Source: Porphyromonas sp.
GTDB taxonomy: Bacteria; Bacteroidota; Bacteroidia; Bacteroidales; Porphyromonadaceae
Length of the DNA: 64,000 bases
Direction of reading: 5' to 3'
NCBI GenBank assembly: GCA_030532365.1
Contig: JAUNLH010000001.1
Coordinates: 1-64,000 of the forward strand
This document shows positions 10,852-20,173 of this stretch, piece by piece; the first letter of the stretch is position 1; the number at the start of each line of letters is the position of its first letter. Position numbers and translations under genes: made by a program. The notes beneath the pieces were generated by a model. That model saw only the letters and a list, made by a program, of their open reading frames with translations. It was not told the origin of the DNA and ran no database searches.

Positions 10852-12861
10852 TTATATCGTTGGTGCCTTCGCTTTGAACCTCAGTACTCTAATAGAATTG
10901 ACCACAGTCAAGAGTGCCACACCTACGTCTGCCATAATAGCGAGTGCCAAGGAGGCAATGCCAAAGGTAGCTAGGAGCATCACGACGATCTTAAAGCTCA
11001 GAGCGAAGACAATGTTTTGAATAACTATCTTATGTGTAAAGTTAGATATTTCTATCGCTTGAACCAACTTATAAGGATCTGTACCCTGTATCACGATATC
11101 TGCCGCTTCGACAGTGGCATCGCTTGCTATGCCACCCATCGCCACACCTATGTCGCTCATGCTCATCACAGGCGCATCGTTGAGCCCATCACCCACATAG
11201 GTGACCACTTGATCCTCCTTCTCGTGCATTAGTAGCTCCACCTCTCGCATCTTATCTTGGGGTAAAAGCCCGCCTATAGCCCTATCGACCCCCACCTCAG
11301 CACCGACCTGCTCGACGACTGCTTGGCGGTCGCCGGAGAGGATGGTAACCGGTGTGACTCCCTTGCGATGCAGCTCAGCCACGGTCGCAGTGGAGGTGGG
11401 CTTGAGCTTGTCTTGAAGCACCACTGTAAGGATCAGCACTCCGCCTCGAGCGAGATAGACTGTAGTCCCCGTATCAGTCTGGTGATCAGCGATCTCCACT
11501 CCGCTCTCTCGCAGGAGTCGGGCGTTACCCGCGAGGAGCTCAGCGCTATGGCTGTCCTTGGCACGTAGCCCAAAGCCCGCCTGCTCATGCAGCTTGCTCA
11601 CCGCTACTTCCGGCAGTGTCTTCTCCTCGGCATAGCTAAGGATCGCTTGTGCAATGGGGTGTGTACTGCCCGACTCTACAGCCACGAGGAGTGCGAGTGC
11701 CTCTTCTTCGGCCGTCCCACCATAGACCTGCAGGTCTGCCACTTCGAAGCTCCCCTCGGTGATGGTACCAGTCTTGTCGAAGACCACAGCCGTAGTGTGG
11801 CGTAGCTTCTCTATGAATATGGAGCCCTTAAAGAGGAGCCCGTGACGGGAGCTTGCTCCTAAGCCACTGAAGTAGCTGAGCGGCACACTGATGATCAGGG
11901 CACAGGGACATGAGGTGACTAGAAATACGAGGGAACTGTAGAACCACTTGCTGAAGTCATACGTGAAGGTTGGATGAAGCAGGCTCACAAGCCACGGCAC
12001 CGCCACCACTAGGACGGCTAGCACGAGGACGATAGGTGTATAAACACGTGAAAACCGACGTATGAAGTGCTCAGTCTCTGGCTTACGCTCGGCAGCCTCC
12101 TCTGCCATGTGGAGGATGCGTGAGAGGGTGCTATCTTTGTACGGCTTTGTAACTTCCATCTCTATAGGATGCCCCTGCACCACTGCTCCAGCCAGCAGGG
12201 GTTCTCCCCGAAGCACCTCTACTGGCACGCTCTCTCCTGTGAGGGCTGAGAGGTCGAGCGTCGCACTATCAGAGAGCAGTACCCCATCAAGTGCAAGGCG
12301 ATCGCCCACCAGCGCACGCACCTTGTCGCCTACTAGCACCTCTTCTGGAGCCACCTCCTCGCGGGTACCATCGGCATTGAGCCGCTGCACCACCTGAGCG
12401 TGGTCGTTGACCAGATCGGAGATACTCCTCCTCGCACGGGATACCGCCTTGGTCTGCAATACCTCTCCGATAGAGTAGAGTGCCATAAGCATCACAGCCT
12501 CAGGGTAATCCCCAATACTGAAGGCGCCGATCGCCGCCACAGTCATGAGCGTACACTCGTTGAAGTAGTCATGGTGCTCAGTGGTCAGCTCCCATGCCTC
12601 TTGGATCACTGGGAAACCTACGGGGATGAAAGATAGGATATAAAGCCCCAACAGCATCCAATGGGGTACAGCATCGCTGTAGGTGCCGTGTTGTAGCACC
12701 AGAGCAGCGATAAGAATGACGGTCGAGATGATAACATTGGTCCAGAGTCGCCTCACCTCACCCTCCTGGGTACCCCCACTATGGTCGTGCCCATGTGCAG
12801 CTTCGGGCTCCACATGTCCGTTGGCTATGGCGCATGCCTTGCAATTATCGTTATTGTCCAT
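10852..12861 (-). CDS. Heavy-metal-translocating P1B-type ATPase (zinc/cadmium/cobalt/lead type)
   Basis: A 669-residue inner-membrane pump that uses ATP to move metal ions, probably out of the cell. The metal site CPC is at residues 318-320 (VTSCPCALIIS), the phosphorylated Asp362 in DKTGTIT, the actuator motif LTGES at 207-211, the HP pair in GSTHPIA, and the hinge GDGLNDAPV near residue 575. There is no N-terminal HMA domain. Instead a short tail has CKAC and a histidine cluster (HGHDHSGG, about 24-31). ZntA/CadA-type specificity is inferred from family resemblance. First gene of the operon with the Fur regulator. Confidence 0.93.
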   Translation of the reverse strand: MDNNDNCKACAIANGHVEPEAAHGHDHSGGTQEGEVRRLWTNVIISTVILIAALVLQHGTYSDAVPHWMLLGLYILSFIPVGFPVIQEAWELTTEHHDYFNECTLMTVAAIGAFSIGDYPEAVMLMALYSIGEVLQTKAVSRARRSISDLVNDHAQVVQRLNADGTREEVAPEEVLVGDKVRALVGDRLALDGVLLSDSATLDLSALTGESVPVEVLRGEPLLAGAVVQGHPIEMEVTKPYKDSTLSRILHMAEEAAERKPETEHFIRRFSRVYTPIVLVLAVLVVAVPWLVSLLHPTFTYDFSKWFYSSLVFLVTSCPCALIISVPLSYFSGLGASSRHGLLFKGSIFIEKLRHTTAVVFDKTGTITEGSFEVADLQVYGGTAEEEALALLVAVESGSTHPIAQAILSYAEEKTLPEVAVSKLHEQAGFGLRAKDSHSAELLAGNARLLRESGVEIADHQTDTGTTVYLARGGVLILTVVLQDKLKPTSTATVAELHRKGVTPVTILSGDRQAVVEQVGAEVGVDRAIGGLLPQDKMREVELLMHEKEDQVVTYVGDGLNDAPVMSMSDIGVAMGGIASDATVEAADIVIQGTDPYKLVQAIEISNFTHKIVIQNIVFALSFKIVVMLLATFGIASLALAIMADVGVALLTVVNSIRVLRFKAKAPTI

Positions 12862-12903
12862 CTTATATCTTTGTTTTTACTTCTCTATTACTAATATCTT
12901 TAA

Positions 12904-12911
12904 CAAAGGTA
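12904..12911 (-). promoter_or_regulatory. Promoter -7 box of the metal ATPase-fur operon
   Basis: Read on the minus strand this is TACCTTTG, a perfect TAnnTTTG, about 43 nt upstream of the start codon. The -33 area falls in the palindrome at 12924-12938. Confidence 0.6.
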
Positions 12912-12923
12912 AGTGGAAACTCT

Positions 12924-12938
12924 TGCAACTCATTTGCA
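12924..12938. promoter_or_regulatory. Candidate Fur-type operator
   Basis: Perfect inverted repeat TGCAA-CTCAT-TTGCA (5-5-5), lying 12 bp upstream of the -7 box and so over the RNA polymerase contact region. The co-transcribed Fur-family protein is the natural candidate to bind it, giving autoregulation. Binding is inferred. Confidence 0.5.
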
Positions 12939-13027
12939 TGTTTTTGTCTGTACCCATATAAATATTAAATTTGCAGCAGCACGAATAGTCGTCGCCCTGA
13001 TATTGAGGTAAATAGAGAAGCATAACA

Positions 13028-14419
13028 ATGAAAGCATTGATCCCTACTACATTAGCATTGAGTTCGCTCTGCGTGGGCGCTGTCGCGCAGTCACGGCCCA
13101 ACATAATCTTCTTTATGGTTGACGATATGGGCATTGGAGATGTCGGTGCCTACGGTCAGCGCTATATCCCTACTCCGGCACTCGATAGCCTCGCCACCGA
13201 AGGGATGACCTTTACCCAAGCATACGCAGGGTGCTCCGTGAGCGCTCCCTCACGTGGCTCAGTGCTGACTGGGCGACACACCGGTAACGCTTACATTAGA
13301 GGCAACCAAAATGTAGAGAGCACCGATGGTCGCATCTACGACCGTGCCCTCGCACAAGACGAGGTGACGGTAGCTGAAATGCTAAAAGAGGTCGGCTACG
13401 ACACTGCCTGCATAGGCAAGTGGGGCTTGGGCGGTCCGGATACGGAAGGAGCCCCATGGCGTCAGGGATTTGACTACTTCTTTGGCTACCTAGGGCAACT
13501 CAGTGCCCACCGGCATCGTCCCACCTTTTTGCACGAGCAAGATGCTGTGATAGAGCTAGATGGCAAGACCTATGCTCAAGATCTGCTGATGGAGAGAGCG
13601 ATAGACTTCCTCCGCGATGGGCAGCGCAAGGAGTCGCCATTCTTCCTCTACTTTACCCCCACCCTGCCACACGCTGACCTCGACGCTGAGGAGGAGGACA
13701 AGGCAGCATTTGAGGGGCAGTTTTGCGAGCGCCCCTTCAAGGGCGATTGGTATAGGGCTGAGGAGCAACCCAAAGCCACCTACGCCGGCATGGTGAGTCG
13801 GATCGACCGTGATGTGCGACGCATGATAGAAGTGCTCCAAGAGGAGGGGCTGGCTGAGAACACTCTATTTATCTTCACCTCCGACAACGGGGCGCACGAG
13901 GAGGGAGGGCATGATCCTTACTTCTTTGATGGCAACGGGCCTTACAGAGGACTGAAGCGCGCGCTCTACGAGGGTGGCATCAGGGTACCTTTTATAGCCG
14001 TCTGGCCTGGAACGATCAGGGCTAATAGCACCTCATACCATCCGATCGCCTTTTGGGATGTGATGCCTACCCTGCAAGAGCTAGCTGGGGCTAAGGCGCA
14101 GCCACAGAGCGATGGAATCTCTTTTTACCCCACACTAACGGGTGAGGGCGAGCAGGAGCAGCATGACTTTCTCTATTGGGAGTTTCATGAAGAGGGAGGG
14201 CGACAAGCCGTGCGCGTAGGTGAGTGGAAGCTGATCCGCCAGCAGGTGAGGGAGGCAAGCAAGACGCATGACGAGCTCTTTAATCTCGCAGCTGATCCGG
14301 GCGAACTGCGCAATGTCGCTGTGGACTACCCCGAAGTGGTGAAGGAGCTAGGTGCCATCATCGACCGAGAGCACACAGCAAGCCAGGTCTTCCCGCTACT
14401 GCCTGACGAGCAGCGCTAA
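13028..14419 (+). CDS. Exported sulfatase, serine type
   Basis: A 463-residue sulfatase of the alkaline-phosphatase superfamily that removes sulfate esters, probably from glycans. A signal peptide covers residues 1-20 (ends GAVAQS). Metal-binding Asp32/Asp33 lie in FMVDDMG. The maturation motif is SAPSRGSVLTG, with Ser72 at the position converted to formylglycine, so it should need an anaerobic sulfatase-maturating radical SAM enzyme. FTSDNGAHEEGG provides further metal ligands. No such maturase is in the window. Substrate is unknown. It is divergent from the metal ATPase and 700 bp before susC. Confidence 0.93.
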   Translation: MKALIPTTLALSSLCVGAVAQSRPNIIFFMVDDMGIGDVGAYGQRYIPTPALDSLATEGMTFTQAYAGCSVSAPSRGSVLTGRHTGNAYIRGNQNVESTDGRIYDRALAQDEVTVAEMLKEVGYDTACIGKWGLGGPDTEGAPWRQGFDYFFGYLGQLSAHRHRPTFLHEQDAVIELDGKTYAQDLLMERAIDFLRDGQRKESPFFLYFTPTLPHADLDAEEEDKAAFEGQFCERPFKGDWYRAEEQPKATYAGMVSRIDRDVRRMIEVLQEEGLAENTLFIFTSDNGAHEEGGHDPYFFDGNGPYRGLKRALYEGGIRVPFIAVWPGTIRANSTSYHPIAFWDVMPTLQELAGAKAQPQSDGISFYPTLTGEGEQEQHDFLYWEFHEEGGRQAVRVGEWKLIRQQVREASKTHDELFNLAADPGELRNVAVDYPEVVKELGAIIDREHTASQVFPLLPDEQR

Positions 14420-14623
14420 CTTGCGAGCTTCAGATCGAAGCATCTGCATGAAAAAAGCAAATTGCTGGCAAGGAAGTCATACATCGTATAGCATAATAGT
14501 GTCGCTTTACTCCGGAAGTAGCATTTTTCTTTAGTACACTATCAATATCGTCTCTATTTATAGCAAAAACGGCTTAATTGCAGTTTGTTTTCAATCATTT
14601 TCGCATATAAAGCGATTTTTGTT
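14420..14623. other. AT-rich spacer after the sulfatase gene
   Basis: No gene and no clear terminator hairpin is seen here. The sequence becomes strongly AT-rich ahead of the promoter at 14624. Confidence 0.5.
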
Positions 14624-14653
14624 TTGCAATAACGGCAATAATGTATACCTTTG
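14624..14653 (+). promoter_or_regulatory. Strong Bacteroidetes-type promoter far upstream of susC
   Basis: TTG (14624-14626), a 19-nt spacer and TACCTTTG (14646-14653) match the phylum consensus closely. The start point would be near 14660, some 486 nt before the susC ATG, and transcription would meet a terminator-like hairpin at 14778-14813. Confidence 0.75.
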
Positions 14654-14659
14654 TCACAG

Positions 14660-14815
14660 ACTTTCTTTTTACACTCAACAACCAAAGTAGGTCGAAGAAC
14701 TGAAACGGGACACAAGGCATTAGAAGACATTTAGGTAAGAAAAAAGGAAATACATTTTTTTGAATTGTGGTTTAGTGACCGTATGCTCGTGGAGAGCGTA
14801 CGGTTGCCTTTTTAT
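14660..14815 (+). ncRNA. Candidate small RNA or leader RNA upstream of susC
   Basis: A consensus promoter at 14624-14653 and a hairpin with a T-tract at 14778-14813 bracket about 155 nt with no credible reading frame. The interior is purine-rich (runs of A and G near 14735-14750) followed by a T-run at 14755-14761. It could be a free small RNA, like those found beside glycan loci in Bacteroides, or a terminated susC leader. I do not recognise an RNA family. Confidence 0.45.
14778..14813 (+). terminator. Terminator-like hairpin in the susC upstream region
   Basis: ACCGTATGCTC (14778-14788) pairs with GAGCGTACGGT (14794-14804) over 11 bp with one G-T pair and loop GTGGA, followed by TGCCTTTTT. 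Confidence 0.75.
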
Positions 14816-15045
14816 ATACCCCACACCCCGAATGGGGCTCCAGCCGAGCTCGAAAGAAGACTAAACCCTGAATAGGCAAACAAGAGGAAAAACCTCCGCT
14901 TGACAAAAGCTCCGAGTTGGGGCTTAGGAGAAGATTTATTCAAGCCAAACGGCCACTTTCTGTGCAAGATTCTCAAACTTTCACCCTCCCGACCATAAAG
15001 TCCAAAACGGGGTTAAAATTTGTGTTTTATGCAGCTAAAAATCGT
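14816..15045. other. Remainder of the susC upstream region
   Basis: No reading frame is convincing. Only small stems are seen (CCCCgaatGGGG near 14826, GAGGaaaaaCCTC near 14881). This may be leader sequence if the distal promoter reads through. Confidence 0.4.
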
Positions 15046-15053
15046 TAGCTTTG
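15046..15053 (+). promoter_or_regulatory. Proximal promoter -7 box of susC
   Basis: TAGCTTTG matches TAnnTTTG. A TTTG lies 23 nt upstream, slightly far. Start would be near 15060, leaving an 86-nt leader. Confidence 0.5.
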
Positions 15054-15145
15054 CAGTGCAAAATTTAGGTAGATACCACTGATCAAAAATGAGCTTGCAA
15101 CATATTTATACGTTTCATTTATAAAAACAACCTGCTAACATTAAC

Positions 15146-18100
15146 ATGAAGTTTAGAATGTTCCTAAGAGAGCTGACTTTACTGCTGATGACGATGGCTG
15201 TTATCATAGGGGTTTCAAGCCCAGCTATGGCGCAGTCAGAGGTCACCGTGAGCGGTACTGTCTATGACAATTCCCTCCAAGACAACTTCCCTGGAGTGAT
15301 GGTGATGGTCGTGGGTACGACCAATGGCACATACACCGATGGTGAGGGTGCTTTTACAATCAAGGCCCCAGTTGGATCGGTGCTACAGTTCACCTTCCTA
15401 GGGTACAAGACCCAAGAGTACCGCGTCGAGCGTGCTATCTCGGGGCTTCGTATCGCCATGGATGAGGACACTCACGCACTTGACGAGCTCATCATCCTTG
15501 GGTATGGAGTCAACACCCGCAAGCAAGACCTTTCTGCGTCAGTTGGGGTAATCGACAACACTGAGGAGCTTGCCGTTCGTCCGGTCTCCAGCACTGAGGG
15601 CATGCTACAAGGGCAGCTCGCCGGTGTCACAGTTCAGTCTGTCGGTGGCGACCCCACGGGAGTTCCCAACATCGTCATCCGCGGACAAGGGTCGCAGAAT
15701 GGTGACAACGTCCTCTGGGTTGTAGACGGTATCCCAGGAGCGCCAATTACATCTATGAGCGACATCGAGTCCATCGTAGTGCTAAAAGACGCCGCTTCCG
15801 CAGCTATCTACGGTGCACAGTCTGGTGCCGGTGGTGTGGTCTTGGTGACAACCAAGCAAGCTAAAGAGGGCGTCCCCACTCTCTCTTACGACGGCATCTA
15901 TGGCTTTAGACAAGCTGCTAACCTCCCAACTCCGCTCACAGCAGAGGAGCAGCTAAAGATGAGGCAGATGAGCTATAAGAATGCGGGACAGACATTGCCA
16001 GGCGCATGGGATCCTGCTAAGAACCCTTGGATTGCTACAACTCGCACCCAGTGGATGAAGGAGATATTCCGCCCAGCGTTCTATAACCGTCACAACGTTG
16101 CTCTCAACGTAGGTACAGACCGCTCCGCAAATAGGATCTCCTTTGCCTACGAAGACAATAAGGGTATCCTGCTAAATACCTACAGCCGTAACTTCTCTAT
16201 CCGTTACAACGGCAAGTATGACATCAACCGCTACCTTACCATCAGCGAGGACTTGGTTTGGAAGAATACCACTGGCCGCTCTAAGAGCACCAACGATGGC
16301 TACACCGGACCGGTGCTCTCAGCCATCTACATGCCTTCCAGCGCTACAGTCTACAATCCGCTTGATGGCACCTTCGGTGGTACCACCACAGAGGATCCAG
16401 CATACATCGCCAAGTATGGCAGCAACTTTGCAGAAGCCCACGGCGACGCTGTCAACCCAGTTCGACTGCTGACTGCCGACAACTACTTCAACAAGAATAG
16501 TGACCTCTGGACTACGACCACTTTCACACTCTCTAACTTCGTGGAGGGGCTCAAGTATACCGGACGCTTCACATACAATCTCTATAGCTACTACGGTAAG
16601 AACTTCTCTCCTATCCGCGACGAGCCTGGGAAGCCCGACATTTCCAACTCTCTCTATGAGGGCTCCGCACGTGGTGAGGCTTGGAAGACGGAAAACACTA
16701 TCACCTACGACAATACCTTCGGTGATCACACCGTCAGCGCACTCCTCTCTACCACTGCAGATCACTGGGAAGAGATTGGGCACTCTGGCGAGGCAAAGGG
16801 CTTTAGCGATGAGAGCGAGAACCTACAGTTCTTCCCCTTCGCAGATACTACACTCGCAAGGGATTACTTCGGTGGTCCAGATGCCAACGTCTCAATCGTG
16901 AGCCGCCTTGGCTACTCCTACGCCGACCGTTACTTCGCTACTGTATCATGGCGTCGTGACTATGCCGGTCGTCTGCCAAAGAACAACAACTACGGTGACT
17001 TCCCAGCTGTCACTGCTGCTTGGAAGCTCTCCAATGAGTCTTTCTTCCCAGAGAGCGACATCGTCAATCTAGTCAAGCTCCGTGGATCATGGGGTCGCAT
17101 CGGTAACCTCGGTTCTATCCCTGCCAACTACAAGTCTGGTACGCTCAGCAGCACCTTCTGGGATGAGCAAGCTGTCTACGGTGTAGAGGAGGGAGCGCTG
17201 TACAACAACATTGTTTACTACAACAATGCAGTCAACCCATTCCTTACCTGGGAGACCTCTGAGCAGTGGGACCTCGGTATCGACCTAGCCCTCTTCAAAG
17301 AGCGCCTCTCACTATCTGTCGACTACTTCGACAAGCGGACCTTCAATCTCATCCAGGAGCAGACCATGGACTGGCCCGAGACCATCGGACTTAACCCCAT
17401 GCTGATCAACCAGGGCGAAGTGAGCAACAAGGGTATCGAGATCACCGCAGCATGGTCAGATAAGATCACTAAGGACTTTAGCTACTCTATCTCCGGTAAC
17501 GTCTCTTATCTAAAGAATAAGGTAACCAACATCGGTGTGAAAAACGCTGATGGCTCACCAGGCGTCTGGACTAATAGTGGCTCAAAATTCCGCTCAATCC
17601 CCTATATGATGCAGACAGCTGAGGGCGAGCCTCTAGGCTCCTTCTACCTGATCCAGACCGACGGTATCTTCCAGTCTGACGAGGAAGCCGCTGCATATCA
17701 GAAGGATGGTCAGCGCATCCAGCCAAATGCTGTAGCAGGAGACCTGAAGTTTGTCGACATCAACAACGACGGTGTGATCAACGACGATGACCGTCAGTAC
17801 ATGGGCAATGCGATGCCCGACTGGACCTACGCTGGCACCTTCTCAATGAAGTACCGCGACTTTGGCTTCAGCTTGATGCTACAGGGCGTACAGGGAGCTC
17901 AGGCACTTCATGTAGCTAAGTACATGACTCTCAACGACACAGAGGGTAGCTTCAACCGCGATAGCCGCATCCTCGACGCATGGAGCCCAGAGAATCGTGG
18001 TTCGGACATCCCAAGGCTTACTAAAGCGGATACAAATAACAACTTCACTACTCCGTCAGACTTCTACCTGGAGGATGCTTCTTATCTCAGGATCAAGAAC

Positions 18101-18307
18101 GTCACTCTCTCTTACGACCTGACCGAGATGATCCGCAATTGGTCTCACCTAGGCGAGCGCAAGAGCACAGCTCAGATCTACCTGAGTGGAGAGAACCTCT
18201 TCACCTTTACAAAATACACTGGTATGGATCCTGAGACCGGAGGATGGGATGCTATGACCTATCCGGTATCACGAGTGTTCTCTCTTGGTGTCAAACTTAC
18301 ATACTAA
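15146..18307 (+). CDS. SusC/RagA-family TonB-dependent outer-membrane receptor
   Basis: A 1053-residue outer-membrane transporter that imports oligosaccharides or peptides using TonB energy. A signal peptide (ends SPAMAQS, about residue 31) is followed by a carboxypeptidase-regulatory-like domain (VSGTVYDNS.., about 34-115), the TonB-box region DELIILGYG (about 114), the plug (IVIRGQGSQNGDNVLWVVDG, about 176-195) and a long beta-barrel ending in aromatic VFSLGVKLTY. The partner SusD starts 13 bp downstream. The following GH92 and phosphatase genes suggest a mannose-rich ligand, but ligand is inferred. Confidence 0.95.
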   Translation: MKFRMFLRELTLLLMTMAVIIGVSSPAMAQSEVTVSGTVYDNSLQDNFPGVMVMVVGTTNGTYTDGEGAFTIKAPVGSVLQFTFLGYKTQEYRVERAISGLRIAMDEDTHALDELIILGYGVNTRKQDLSASVGVIDNTEELAVRPVSSTEGMLQGQLAGVTVQSVGGDPTGVPNIVIRGQGSQNGDNVLWVVDGIPGAPITSMSDIESIVVLKDAASAAIYGAQSGAGGVVLVTTKQAKEGVPTLSYDGIYGFRQAANLPTPLTAEEQLKMRQMSYKNAGQTLPGAWDPAKNPWIATTRTQWMKEIFRPAFYNRHNVALNVGTDRSANRISFAYEDNKGILLNTYSRNFSIRYNGKYDINRYLTISEDLVWKNTTGRSKSTNDGYTGPVLSAIYMPSSATVYNPLDGTFGGTTTEDPAYIAKYGSNFAEAHGDAVNPVRLLTADNYFNKNSDLWTTTTFTLSNFVEGLKYTGRFTYNLYSYYGKNFSPIRDEPGKPDISNSLYEGSARGEAWKTENTITYDNTFGDHTVSALLSTTADHWEEIGHSGEAKGFSDESENLQFFPFADTTLARDYFGGPDANVSIVSRLGYSYADRYFATVSWRRDYAGRLPKNNNYGDFPAVTAAWKLSNESFFPESDIVNLVKLRGSWGRIGNLGSIPANYKSGTLSSTFWDEQAVYGVEEGALYNNIVYYNNAVNPFLTWETSEQWDLGIDLALFKERLSLSVDYFDKRTFNLIQEQTMDWPETIGLNPMLINQGEVSNKGIEITAAWSDKITKDFSYSISGNVSYLKNKVTNIGVKNADGSPGVWTNSGSKFRSIPYMMQTAEGEPLGSFYLIQTDGIFQSDEEAAAYQKDGQRIQPNAVAGDLKFVDINNDGVINDDDRQYMGNAMPDWTYAGTFSMKYRDFGFSLMLQGVQGAQALHVAKYMTLNDTEGSFNRDSRILDAWSPENRGSDIPRLTKADTNNNFTTPSDFYLEDASYLRIKNVTLSYDLTEMIRNWSHLGERKSTAQIYLSGENLFTFTKYTGMDPETGGWDAMTYPVSRVFSLGVKLTY

Positions 18308-18320
18308 CCCAACTAGAACA

Positions 18321-19967
18321 ATGAAAAAGACAATATATTCGATCATCGTCCTTCTTATCGGACTTGCCGGGTTGACCGGCTGTGAAGACTTCCTTGATGT
18401 ACAGTCAAAGGGCGCCAATACAGTCGACCAATACTTCCAAAACGACTACCAAGCACAAGAGGCACTAGACGGCATCTACGCTTACTACCACCAAGAGGGT
18501 GGCTTTGGTAGAGAGTTTTTCTGGGAGCAGGGTGGTGCTAACGACGTAGTATGGGGCAAGAGCCGCTCATACCCCAGCTTAGCAACCTTCAAGTACACTG
18601 GCGAGGAGGGACCACTGACAGACGTCTTTGAGCGCTTTGAGTACTGCATCCAGCGCGCCAATTGGATCATCGATGGTCTATTGGAGAAGGAGGAGACTCA
18701 GCAGCTCACCAAGATCGAGAATAGAAGCCTTGGCGAGGCATACTTCCTCAGAGGATTCATGCACTTCTACATCGCCTACCGCTATGGTACAGGCGAGCAG
18801 GGTGTCCCTTTCACTCGATGGGAAGATTACCCCGACGGCTACGACAACTCTATCCCCGAGCAGCAAGCCACTGTGATGGAGAATTATAAGCTCATCGTCG
18901 AGGATATGGACAATGCCATCAAGCGCCTACCACGCTTCGAGGAGTACGATGCCGCCAACCGCGGACGTGCACACCAGGCAGCAGCTGTAGGCTACAAGGC
19001 AAAGGTCTATGCCTACTGGGCAGCTTGGGATAAGTCTAAGTGGCAGCAGGTCATTGAGATGGTCAATGAGCTAGAAACCAAGTACGGCAGAGGGCTTGCT
19101 GATACATACAACGAGCTCTTCAGCTCAGACTTCGAGGACTTCTGGGGCAGAGAGTACATCTGGACTATTCCCTCTAACGGAGGATCACAAGGTGGTGGTA
19201 CAGAGTTCCCTGGCGTAGTCCTAGAGAATAAGGGATGGGGTGTCTACAACGGGTGGGGACAGAATAAGCCCTCACTCGACATCTATGAGGAGCTCCTCAA
19301 GGATGGTGTAGGCAATATCCGCCTTACCCGATCTATCCTGGAGTATGGTCAGAAGTTCATGTTCTTCGGCGAGGAAAGACGCTTCTACGGCGCATCCGAT
19401 CTTGAGTCAGGCTTCCAGATCAATAAGTACATGGATCCATTCGGAAAGAAGGATCCGATAGAGAACGGCTTCGTGCACTCCAATGGTAACTTCCCAACAG
19501 CGAGGATCAACTTCCCACTGCTTCGCTTTGCCGACGTCCTCCTGCTCCGTGCTGAGGCGTACCTCATGACTGGCAACGCAGCAAAGGCTACTCAGGATAT
19601 CAATCGAGTCCGCGTCCGCTCTGAGCTGGCTCCTCTAGCAGGTACAGCTACTACTGCAGACCTCTACCACGAGCGTCGCTGCGAGCTGGCATTTGAGTTT
19701 TCAGATCACCTCTACGACCTCAAGAGATGGCACCTCAGCGGTGATGCTACCCTTAAGTCTCTAGCAGAGAAGGAGCTCAACTCTCACCCACGCGTACGCG
19801 TGTACGAGGAGCGCGACAATCCAGACTCGCCCTTCACCGTACAGCCTTACGAGGACTACAGAGATAGAGCTACGTATCAAGACCACATGATTGCTTTCCC
19901 TTACCCATCCTATGTGATCACTAAGTCAAATGGTAAGCTAAAGCAAAATAAGGGTTATGCTCAATAA
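18321..19967 (+). CDS. SusD/RagB-family nutrient-binding outer-membrane lipoprotein
   Basis: A 548-residue surface lipoprotein that caps the SusC barrel and binds the glycan. The chosen start is ATG 18321 (MKKTIYSIIVLL), because the earlier in-frame ATG at 18285 lies inside susC and would hide the signal peptide. The lipobox LTGC puts the lipidated Cys near residue 21. TPR-like helices and the typical C-terminal pattern (INRVRVRSELAPL.., ERRCELAFEFSDHLYDLKRW) are present. It ends in a region with a strong terminator. Confidence 0.95.
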   Translation: MKKTIYSIIVLLIGLAGLTGCEDFLDVQSKGANTVDQYFQNDYQAQEALDGIYAYYHQEGGFGREFFWEQGGANDVVWGKSRSYPSLATFKYTGEEGPLTDVFERFEYCIQRANWIIDGLLEKEETQQLTKIENRSLGEAYFLRGFMHFYIAYRYGTGEQGVPFTRWEDYPDGYDNSIPEQQATVMENYKLIVEDMDNAIKRLPRFEEYDAANRGRAHQAAAVGYKAKVYAYWAAWDKSKWQQVIEMVNELETKYGRGLADTYNELFSSDFEDFWGREYIWTIPSNGGSQGGGTEFPGVVLENKGWGVYNGWGQNKPSLDIYEELLKDGVGNIRLTRSILEYGQKFMFFGEERRFYGASDLESGFQINKYMDPFGKKDPIENGFVHSNGNFPTARINFPLLRFADVLLLRAEAYLMTGNAAKATQDINRVRVRSELAPLAGTATTADLYHERRCELAFEFSDHLYDLKRWHLSGDATLKSLAEKELNSHPRVRVYEERDNPDSPFTVQPYEDYRDRATYQDHMIAFPYPSYVITKSNGKLKQNKGYAQ

Positions 19968-20016
19968 CACGCACTCCCGCTCCGTCTAAGAGATTTGGAG
20001 CAGAGTCGTGATGCAA

Positions 20017-20083
20017 AAGTCTCGGTCTATGGTTTTTCTAAGTTCGACACTTAGATAAGTCTTAGACCGAGACTTCTCTTTTT
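20017..20083 (+). terminator. Terminator after susD with an embedded repeat-like palindrome
   Basis: AAGTCTCGGTCTA (20017-20029) pairs perfectly with 20063-20075 over 13 bp and is followed by CTCTTTTTCT. The loop holds a second hairpin, TCTAAGTTCGACACTTAGA (20037-20055), identical at 16 of 19 positions to the unit of the 23-bp-period elements. Confidence 0.85.
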
Positions 20084-20173
20084 CTAACCTCCTACCTAGG
20101 TCACAAGGAGCTACTATTGACACAAGAGAGTGGTTCCGAAGTTGTAAAAAAGAGTCTTCCGATGCTTAGCAAA

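Noticed and set aside
14660-14815. 6S RNA, tmRNA, RNase P or SRP RNA
   Set aside because: None of the conserved sequence blocks I know for these RNAs is present; only promoter and terminator signals support an RNA here.
18285-18320. Upstream ATG for the SusD gene
   Set aside because: It overlaps the end of susC, and the residues before ATG 18321 would block the lipoprotein signal peptide.
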